Origin: SIG440 sp045631525
Lineage (GTDB): Bacteria; Bacillota; Clostridia; Monoglobales; Monoglobaceae
Assembly (NCBI GenBank): GCA_045631525.1
Contig: JAZQUY010000026.1
Coordinates: 1-63,743, forward strand
Direction of reading: 5' to 3'
Length of the DNA: 63,743 bases
The position numbers were made by a program, and so were the translations under genes. Under the pieces are notes generated by a model, which saw nothing but the letters and a program-made list of their open reading frames with translations, had not been told where the DNA came from and did not search any database. This document shows, piece after piece, positions 57,851 to 63,743 of this stretch (its first letter is position 1; each line of letters begins with the position of its first letter).

Positions 57851-59185
57851 ATGAAGAATATTACTTTTGATTACAATGCCGCACTTGACTTTTTTTCGGA
57901 AGAAGAGATTTCTAACATAAAAGGACAAGTTAAAGATGCACATCAGGCTTTACATTCAAAAACAGGTGCAGGCAACGACTTTTTGGGTTGGGTAAATCTT
58001 CCCGAGGACTATGACAAAGAAGAATTTACAAGGATAAAGGATGCAGCCCACCGCATCAGAGAGAACTCTGATGTTTTGGTGGTTATTGGTATAGGCGGTT
58101 CGTATCTCGGTGCAAAAGCTGCTATTGATTTCCTTACAGGTCCGTTTTTCAACTATACTGCTGATACGCAGATTTTGTTTGCTGGCAACAGCATAAGTCC
58201 CAATTACTTAAAAGGACTTCTCAAAACCATTGAGGGTAAAGATGTTTCGGTGAATATAATTTCAAAGTCGGGAACAACAACCGAGCCTGCCATTGCTTTC
58301 AGAATTTTTAAGGAATATCTTGAAAATAAATATGGCAAGGAAGAAGCAAAAAAGAGAATTTTTGCAACCACCGACAAGGAAAAGGGCGCTCTTAAAAATC
58401 TTGCAGACAAAGAGGGCTATGAAACATTTGTTGTGCCCGATGATGTAGGCGGAAGATACTCGGTTCTCACCGCGGTAGGACTTCTTCCAATTGCTGTTTG
58501 TGGTGCTGATATTGACCAGCTTATGAATGGTGCAAAGGATGCAATGCAGCTTTATTCAAATGAAAATGTTGAAGAAAACGATTGTTATAAATATGCGGCA
58601 ATAAGAAATCTTCTTTACCGCAAGGGCAAAACTGTGGAAATGCTTGTGAATTACGAGCCTGAGCTTCAGTATTTCATCGAGTGGTGGAAACAGCTTTTTG
58701 GAGAGAGTGAGGGCAAGGATAAAAAGGGTATTTTCCCGTCAGGCGCAAGCTTTTCAACAGATCTTCATTCGATGGGTCAATATATTCAGGATGGTCTCAG
58801 AAATCTTTTTGAGACAGTGCTTTACGTTGAAAATACTAAGGAAGACATTGTTATAGGCACTGACCCTGAAAATGTTGATGGACTCAATTTTTTAAGCGGA
58901 AAAACCGTTGATTTCGTCAACAAAAAGGCATTTGAGGGTACACTGCTTGCTCATACAGATGGCGGAGTTCCTAATCTCGTGGTAAAGCTTAAGGCACTTG
59001 ATGAATATACTTTGGGTCAGCTTTTCTATTTCTTTGAAAAGGCCTGTGGTATAAGTGGCTATATGCTGGGGGTTAATCCTTTCAATCAACCAGGCGTTGA
59101 AAGCTACAAGAAGAACATGTTTGCTCTTCTTGGAAAACCTGGGTTTGAGACTGAAAAAGAGGCACTTGAAAAAAGATTGAAATAA
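57851..59185 (+). CDS. pgi: glucose-6-phosphate isomerase
   Basis: 444 residues, the short bacterial form. IGIGGSYLGAKAAIDFL near residue 80 and ISKSGTTTEPAIAFRIF near 140 bind the sugar phosphate. DVGGRYSVLTAVGLLP near 200 and the late ANQPGVESYKK-like NPFNQPGVESYKK near 417 complete the active site. It links glycolysis and the pentose phosphate path; rpe is in the same window. It appears to be a single gene behind its own promoter. Confidence 0.96.
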   Translation: MKNITFDYNAALDFFSEEEISNIKGQVKDAHQALHSKTGAGNDFLGWVNLPEDYDKEEFTRIKDAAHRIRENSDVLVVIGIGGSYLGAKAAIDFLTGPFFNYTADTQILFAGNSISPNYLKGLLKTIEGKDVSVNIISKSGTTTEPAIAFRIFKEYLENKYGKEEAKKRIFATTDKEKGALKNLADKEGYETFVVPDDVGGRYSVLTAVGLLPIAVCGADIDQLMNGAKDAMQLYSNENVEENDCYKYAAIRNLLYRKGKTVEMLVNYEPELQYFIEWWKQLFGESEGKDKKGIFPSGASFSTDLHSMGQYIQDGLRNLFETVLYVENTKEDIVIGTDPENVDGLNFLSGKTVDFVNKKAFEGTLLAHTDGGVPNLVVKLKALDEYTLGQLFYFFEKACGISGYMLGVNPFNQPGVESYKKNMFALLGKPGFETEKEALEKRLK

Positions 59186-59198
59186 TTCAAAAAAACTA

Positions 59199-59227
59199 TT
59201 GTTTATTTTGGAAAAGTATGATATAAT
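59199..59227 (+). promoter_or_regulatory. promoter of the small P-loop gene
   Basis: TTGTTT (59199-59204), 17 bases, TATAAT (59222-59227), 60 bases before the start. Confidence 0.6.
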
Positions 59228-59286
59228 TACTACAAGAAAAAAATACACTGTAAGTGTATAGAATATAAAGAAGGGCGGTATTGCTT

Positions 59287-59700
59287 ATGATTAAAATTCA
59301 CATTGGCCTTAAAGGCAGCGGAAAAACCAAAAAACTTATTGATGATGTAAACGGTGCAATCTCTTTGGAAAAAGGAAACGTTGTTTGCATTACTGAGGGA
59401 AATCGCCTGATACATGATATCGACAGAAATGCCAGAATGATAAACACAGAACAGTTTGATATAAGAAACTTTGATATGTTTGCAGGTCTCCTTTGTGGAA
59501 TTATTGCACAGGACTTTGATGTTACACATATTTTCATTGACAGTGTGTTCAAGAGTGTTCCCAGTGCATCTATGGCAAATATTGATGAACTTATTGCTAT
59601 CATTGAAAAGCTTGAAGCACAGTTTGGTACATCATTCACTCTTATGGTAAGTGCTGATATCGCTGAAGCAACAGAGCTTGTTAAAAAGTACATCGCTTAG
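59287..59700 (+). CDS. small P-loop protein of unknown function
   Basis: 137 residues. An N-terminal Walker A motif, IGLKGSGKTKKL (about residues 5-16), is followed by a probable Walker B, VTHIFIDSV near 80. The fold reads as a minimal alpha/beta NTPase. It is too short for PilT, AAA+ or a nucleotide kinase, and has no sensor or lid region I can see. ATG at 59287 behind AAGGGCGG. It stands between pgi and thrC with its own promoter and terminator, so neighbours give no clue. I do not recognise the family with confidence. Confidence 0.75.
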   Translation: MIKIHIGLKGSGKTKKLIDDVNGAISLEKGNVVCITEGNRLIHDIDRNARMINTEQFDIRNFDMFAGLLCGIIAQDFDVTHIFIDSVFKSVPSASMANIDELIAIIEKLEAQFGTSFTLMVSADIAEATELVKKYIA

Positions 59701-59723
59701 CAATTATTGATTTTTAGAATCTG

Positions 59724-59767
59724 AGGGGAGCAGCCGGTTTGATTGCTGAAATCGGCTTTGCTCCTTT
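59724..59767 (+). terminator. terminator after the P-loop gene
   Basis: GGAGCAGCCG and CGGCTTTGCTCC arms around a 16-base loop, then TTTCTG. The stem has a bulge. Confidence 0.55.
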
Positions 59768-59815
59768 CTGTGTTTAAATATATCACAATTAACAAAAGAA
59801 AGGTTATGAAAAATT

Positions 59816-61318
59816 ATGCAGTATATAAGCACACGAAACGGCAGTATAAAGGTTAAATCTGCTACTGCTATAAAGAAAGGTTTGTCCGATGAAGGTGGAC
59901 TTTTTGTTCCTGCCGAGATTCCACAGATTGACCTTGAGGACATAAAAAAGCTGGTAAATAAAAATTATATTGAACGAGCAGTTTTTATCTTGAAAAAATA
60001 TCTCACTGATTTTTTGGTTAAGGAACTTCGCGAATGTGCTGAAAATGCTTACGGCGGAGGCAAGTTTTCTGGCGAAAATCCTGCTCCTGTGGTGAACGTA
60101 GGCGGAAAGTATAATGTCCTGGAACTTTGGCACGGCCCTACTTGTGCATTTAAAGATATGGCTCTTCAAATTTTGCCTCATTTTCTTACCAAATCTATGC
60201 AGAAAACCGGCGAAGACAAAACCGTTGTTATTCTTGTTGCCACATCAGGCGATACCGGAAAGGCTGCGCTTGAAGGCTTTAAGGATGTTAATGGCACAAA
60301 AATTGTTGTTTTCTATCCCAGTGAGGGCGTAAGCAACATTCAAAAGCTTCAGATGATTACCCAGGAGGGTAAAAACGTATTTGTTTCAGGTATCAAAGGA
60401 AACTTTGACGATGCTCAGTCAGGTGTAAAGACGATTTTCACAGACAAAGAAGCAAATGCTGATTTTCTCAAAAAAGGATGCACAATGTCATCTGCAAACT
60501 CAATAAACTGGGGCAGACTTGTGCCGCAGATTGTTTATTACATTTCGGCTTACTGTGATATGGTGGCATCGGGCGAGGTTGCCCTTGGTGATAAAATAAA
60601 CATCTGTGTGCCCACAGGAAACTTCGGCAACATTCTTGCAGCATACTATGCTAAACGTATGGGACTTCCGGTGAACAAGCTTATCTGTGCTTCAAACCAA
60701 AATAACGTACTTACTGATTTTATAAATAGCGGCGAATATAACAAAAACCGCGAATTCCATACTACCATTTCACCGTCTATGGATATTCTTATTTCAAGCA
60801 ATCTTGAAAGACTTTTATTTGACCTTTCGGGAAATGATGACAAAAAGGTCAGCAAATGGATGACAGACCTTAAAGAAAAAGGCGGATACAAGGTGTCAGC
60901 TGATGTCCAGAAAAAGGTTGCAAAGCTTTTCTGGGCAGGCTATTGTGATGATTATTTTACAAAAGAACGTATTTACAAAACCTATACAGAATTTGGCTAT
61001 ACCGTTGACACACATACTGCTGTTGCAATTGATGTTTATGAGCAGTATAAAGAAGAAACAAAGGATTTGACACCGACTGTTATTGCGTCAACAGCAAGCC
61101 CATTCAAGTTCAACCAAAGCGTTCTTTCGGCACTTGGTAAGGATAGAGAAACTGTGGATAAGGACGACTTTGAGCTTCTTGACATTTTGGCGTCTGTATC
61201 CAAAATGGAAATCCCTGATTCTTTGGGTACCCTTAAAACCAAAAAGAAGAGATTTGAAAATGTATGCGAAAAAAGTGAACTTTTGATGACGGTAAACGAC
61301 TTTTTGAATAAGAAATAA
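59816..61318 (+). CDS. thrC: threonine synthase
   Basis: 500 residues, the long class; converts O-phosphohomoserine to threonine with PLP. N-terminal MQYISTRNGSIKVKSATAI and LSDEGGLFVP are typical. The PLP lysine is in GPTCAFKDMALQ near 105, the phosphate loop TSGDTGKAALEGF near 143, and VPTGNFGNILAAYYAKRMG near 265. It stands alone; no hom or thrB gene is in the window. No leader attenuator is seen. Confidence 0.95.
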   Translation: MQYISTRNGSIKVKSATAIKKGLSDEGGLFVPAEIPQIDLEDIKKLVNKNYIERAVFILKKYLTDFLVKELRECAENAYGGGKFSGENPAPVVNVGGKYNVLELWHGPTCAFKDMALQILPHFLTKSMQKTGEDKTVVILVATSGDTGKAALEGFKDVNGTKIVVFYPSEGVSNIQKLQMITQEGKNVFVSGIKGNFDDAQSGVKTIFTDKEANADFLKKGCTMSSANSINWGRLVPQIVYYISAYCDMVASGEVALGDKINICVPTGNFGNILAAYYAKRMGLPVNKLICASNQNNVLTDFINSGEYNKNREFHTTISPSMDILISSNLERLLFDLSGNDDKKVSKWMTDLKEKGGYKVSADVQKKVAKLFWAGYCDDYFTKERIYKTYTEFGYTVDTHTAVAIDVYEQYKEETKDLTPTVIASTASPFKFNQSVLSALGKDRETVDKDDFELLDILASVSKMEIPDSLGTLKTKKKRFENVCEKSELLMTVNDFLNKK

Positions 61319-61324
61319 CTTTTG

Positions 61325-61352
61325 ATACGGCTCACTTTTGTGAGCCGTATTC
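61325..61352 (+). terminator. hairpin after thrC
   Basis: ATACGGCTCAC (61325-61335), loop TTTT, GTGAGCCGTAT (61340-61350): a perfect 11-base stem. The tail is TCTATAAAT, poor in T, so termination may be partial and the next gene may be cotranscribed. Confidence 0.7.
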
Positions 61353-61375
61353 TATAAATATGGAGGTGATGCTTT

Positions 61376-62071
61376 GTGGCTATTTTCGCTTTAGGAGATT
61401 TGCATTTGTCTTTTGGTACAGACAAGCCCATGGATGTTTTTGGAAACAGGTGGGAAAACTATACCGAAAAAATTTATGACGGCTGGCAAAGCATTGTGTC
61501 CGAAGACGATTTGGTTATCATCCCTGGTGATGTGTCCTGGGCGACTTATCTCGAGGATGCTGTGCGTGATTTTGAATTTATTCAGGGGCTTAACGGCAAA
61601 AAGGTGATTATCAAAGGAAATCACGATTACTGGTGGACAACCCTCAAAAAAATGGAAGAGTTTTTGGCTGAAAACAACTTTGATTCTATAAAAATACTTA
61701 ATAATACAGCAATCGCTTTTGATGATGCAGCAATTTGCGGGACGCGTGGCTGGTCAATTCAAGAAAATAATGATGAAAGCGACGAAAAAATAATTGACCG
61801 GGAAAAGAAGAGACTTGTGCTTGCGCTTGAAGAGGCGGTGAAACTCAAAAAAGAACGGCTGATTGTGGGAATCCATTACCCGCCCTTTAATTATGCCGGT
61901 CAGGAAAATGGGTTTCTTGAAATAATGCGGAATTATGGTGTGGACGCTTGTGTATATGGACACCTGCACTCTTTTGCACACAAGAATGCGGTGGAAGGTG
62001 ATTTTGGTGGCGTGAATCTCCGCCTCGTAGCAGGCGATTTTGTTGATTTTAAGCCGGTTTTGATTGGGTAA
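61376..62071 (+). CDS. cytoplasmic metallophosphoesterase
   Basis: 231 residues, calcineurin-like fold without signal or membrane segment. FALGDLHLSFG near 5, IPGDVSWATY near 49, IKGNHDYWW near 78, GIHYPP near 165 and YGHLHSFAH near 197 form the complete metal centre. It is not close to the membrane-anchored enzyme at 4931. GTG start behind GGAGGTGATG. Substrate unknown; the group includes protein phosphatase-like and nucleotide phosphodiesterase members. Confidence 0.85.
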   Translation: MAIFALGDLHLSFGTDKPMDVFGNRWENYTEKIYDGWQSIVSEDDLVIIPGDVSWATYLEDAVRDFEFIQGLNGKKVIIKGNHDYWWTTLKKMEEFLAENNFDSIKILNNTAIAFDDAAICGTRGWSIQENNDESDEKIIDREKKRLVLALEEAVKLKKERLIVGIHYPPFNYAGQENGFLEIMRNYGVDACVYGHLHSFAHKNAVEGDFGGVNLRLVAGDFVDFKPVLIG

Positions 62072-62139
62072 AAGCCAAATCTTCAGTATAATGCATAAAA
62101 AAATTTTGTTTAAATGCGAAAAAAATATTAAAATGCCTA

Positions 62140-62168
62140 TTGTCAAGAGGAAATTCTTGTGCTATAAT
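62140..62168 (+). promoter_or_regulatory. tig: promoter of tig
   Basis: TTGTCA (62140-62145), 17 bases, TATAAT (62163-62168), 65 bases before the start. Confidence 0.75.
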
Positions 62169-62233
62169 ATTGTGTGTTTAATGACTAACATAGGTAAATT
62201 TTGCCTTTAATAGTTTCAGAGAGGAATGTTGAA

Positions 62234-63508
62234 ATGAGTACAGTAGAAAAAAAAGAAAAGAATGTTGTGAATTTTGAGTTTTCAGTCAGCGGTGAAGAAT
62301 TCAGAGCTGCTATTGAAAAGGCTTACAAAAAGAATGTAGGCAAAATCAATATTCAGGGTTTCAGACGCGGCAAAGCACCCCGTCAGATTATCGAAAGATA
62401 TTATGGCAGTGAGGTTTTCTTTGAAGATGCTGTCAACATCGTTCTTCCGGATGCATATGATAAAGCAATCGACGAACAGAATATCGAAGCAGTTGCTCAG
62501 CCTGAAATTGACGTAAAAGAAATTTCAAGAGAAAACGGCGTTGTTTTCACAGCAAAGGTTGCTGTTAAGCCTGAATTTGAACTTGGTCAGTACAAGGGTG
62601 TTGAGGTTTCAAAAGTTACACACAGAACAACTGAGAAAGAAATCAACGGCGAGATTGAAAAAATTCGCGAAAGAAATGCAAGACTTGTTACTGTTGAAGA
62701 CAGAAGTGCACAGCTTGGCGACACAGCTAACATTGACTTTGAAGGCTTCGCTGACGGAGTTGCTTTTGAAGGCGGCAAGGGTGAAAACTTTGATTTGAAG
62801 CTTGGTTCAGGTCAGTTTATTCCCGGCTTTGAAGAACAGCTTGTTGGAAAGAATACAGGCGATGAGGTTGATGTAAACGTTACGTTCCCCAAGGAATATC
62901 ACGCAGAAAACCTCAAGGGCAAGGATGCTCTCTTTAAGGTAAAAATCAACAGCATCAAAACACAGGAACTTCCTGAACTTGACGATGAGTTTGCAAAAGA
63001 TGTCAGCGAATTTGACACATTTGAGGAATTTAAGGCTGATATGACAAAGAAACTCAAAGAAAAGAACAAAGCAAAGTCAAAGCAGGAATTGGAAAACAAA
63101 ATAGTGGAAACAATATGCAATAATACAGAAATTGATATTCCTGAAGCTATGTTTGAAACAGCGGTTAACAACCAGATTCGTGAATTTGCTATGCAGCTTC
63201 AGTATCAGGGTATGAACATCGAACAGTATGCTCAATACACAGGTATCACCCTTGATGCTATGAAAGCCCAGATAAGACCTGATGCAGAGAAGAGGGTGAA
63301 GACATCTTTGGTTCTTGAAAAAATTGCAAAGGTTGAAAATATTGAGGTTTCTGACAAAGAAATCGAAAAAGAGCTTGAAAAAATGGCAGAGCAGAGCAAA
63401 ATGTCTGTTGAAGACATCAAAAAGTATGTTAACGTTGACGACATCAAAGACAGCAAGATTGTTGAAAAGACAATTGATTTTGTTGTTAAGAATGCAACAG
63501 TTAAATAA
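62234..63508 (+). CDS. tig: trigger factor
   Basis: 424 residues; ribosome-bound chaperone and prolyl isomerase. The ribosome-docking signature is G42-FRRGKAP49. The FKBP-type isomerase domain runs about 150-235 (GDTANIDFEGFADGVAFEGG). The C-terminal chaperone arms are rich in Lys/Glu. ATG 62234 behind GAGAGGAATG gives the conserved N-terminus. It leads the usual tig-clpP pairing. Confidence 0.96.
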   Translation: MSTVEKKEKNVVNFEFSVSGEEFRAAIEKAYKKNVGKINIQGFRRGKAPRQIIERYYGSEVFFEDAVNIVLPDAYDKAIDEQNIEAVAQPEIDVKEISRENGVVFTAKVAVKPEFELGQYKGVEVSKVTHRTTEKEINGEIEKIRERNARLVTVEDRSAQLGDTANIDFEGFADGVAFEGGKGENFDLKLGSGQFIPGFEEQLVGKNTGDEVDVNVTFPKEYHAENLKGKDALFKVKINSIKTQELPELDDEFAKDVSEFDTFEEFKADMTKKLKEKNKAKSKQELENKIVETICNNTEIDIPEAMFETAVNNQIREFAMQLQYQGMNIEQYAQYTGITLDAMKAQIRPDAEKRVKTSLVLEKIAKVENIEVSDKEIEKELEKMAEQSKMSVEDIKKYVNVDDIKDSKIVEKTIDFVVKNATVK

Positions 63509-63526
63509 TAACGCTTCAAATATAGA

Positions 63527-63556
63527 GCAAAGGTTAATCATTTCGGTTAACCTTGC
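63527..63556 (+). promoter_or_regulatory. intercistronic hairpin between tig and clpP
   Basis: GCAAAGGTTAA (63527-63537) pairs with TTAACCTTGC (63547-63556) with one bulged A. The next bases, TTGCGTTTTG, are not a clean T-tract. It may lower read-through or stabilise the tig message. Confidence 0.45.
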
Positions 63557-63607
63557 TTGCGTTTTGGGGCAAATGTCGAAATTTTAAGAAAATTGGAGGA
63601 AAAACAA

Positions 63608-63743
63608 ATGAATAACAGCTTGGTACCATATGTAATCGAACAAACAAGCAGAGGCGAGAGGTCTTATGACATATTTTCACGTCTTTTAAAAGATAGAATT
63701 ATCTTTTTGTCAGACGAAGTAAATGATGCAACAGCAAGTCTTG
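63608..63743 (+). CDS. clpP: ATP-dependent Clp protease proteolytic subunit (cut by window end)
   Basis: The first 45 residues of a protein continuing beyond the window. It begins NSLVPYVIEQTSRGERSYDI, then FSRLLKDRIIFLSDEVNDAT, the conserved mature N-terminus of ClpP including the axial-loop region and the first strand. The catalytic serine, histidine and aspartate lie past the end. GGAGG is nine bases ahead of the ATG. It is the peptidase partner for Hsp100 proteins such as the ClpE encoded at 9-11 kb. Confidence 0.95.
   Translation, partial: MNNSLVPYVIEQTSRGERSYDIFSRLLKDRIIFLSDEVNDATASL

Noticed and set aside
1..63743. CRISPR array, tRNA, rRNA, prophage or intact insertion sequence
   Set aside because: I looked for regularly spaced direct repeats, cloverleaf-like segments, integrase/transposase motifs and phage structural genes and saw none. 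A tRNA scan and a repeat finder would settle it.

Overview
The window looks like a chromosomal segment of an endospore-forming, anaerobic member of the class Clostridia (Bacillota). The base composition is AT-rich and the ribosome binding sites are strong GGAGG types. Several promoters match TTGACA-17-TATAAT closely. Sporulation genes are present (spoIIGA-sigE, a SpoIVFA/SpoIVFB-like pair, a CwlD-type amidase), as are [FeFe]-hydrogenase maturases and the Firmicutes 'ylo' translation/cell-wall gene string. I see no rRNA, tRNA, CRISPR array, phage or intact insertion sequence.

Layout. 1-4.9 kb is gene-poor and repeat-rich. It holds diverged intergenic repeats and a run of short hairpins, an orphan PP-loop (ATP-pyrophosphatase-like) gene, a small SLH-domain secreted protein, nested palindromes, a 5'-truncated glycine C-acetyltransferase pseudogene and the 3' remnant of another gene. 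4.9-9.1 kb has a metallophosphoesterase and, on the minus strand, an operon for [FeFe]-hydrogenase H-cluster assembly (TM1266-like regulator, HydE, HydG, Dabb protein) behind a promoter and a leader that can fold as terminator or antiterminator. 9.1-17 kb holds a ClpE-type ATPase, a long type-2-like isoleucyl-tRNA synthetase and an EF-G paralogue. 17-29.5 kb is transport and acyl metabolism: a TAXI-TRAP transporter, an acyltransferase/acyl-CoA ligase pair, YitT, a CPA antiporter, a ClC channel, an ArsB/CitM-type permease and RqcH.

29.5-43.4 kb is a long plus-strand string: yicC, remA, gmk, rpoZ, priA, def, fmt, a YugP-like peptidase, rsmB, rlmN, prpC, prkC, rsgA, rpe, thiN. It links DNA replication restart, translation start and ribosome maturation to the PASTA kinase/phosphatase switch. 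coaBC, usual after rpoZ, is absent. 43.4-46.2 kb has a secreted protein with an internal duplication and the minus-strand SpoIVFA/B-like pair. 46.3-50.9 kb runs from a B12-binding radical SAM protein and its partner to rplU-rpmA-obgE. The Prp protease gene is missing here, and L27 correspondingly lacks the cleavable N-terminal extension.

51-55.2 kb encodes a divergent type IIA topoisomerase pair, followed by the CwlD-type amidase. The amidase converges on sigE with an 11-bp overlap, and its likely terminator lies inside sigE. The remainder is pgi, a small P-loop protein, thrC, a metallophosphoesterase, tig and the start of clpP, which runs off the window end.

The points most worth a second look are the attenuator-like leader of the hydrogenase maturation operon, the joint loss of Prp and the L27 extension, the acyltransferase/acyl-CoA ligase pair with an altered catalytic motif, the reduced SpoIVFA-like protein, and the Ala-substituted quinolone-contact position in the ParC-like subunit.
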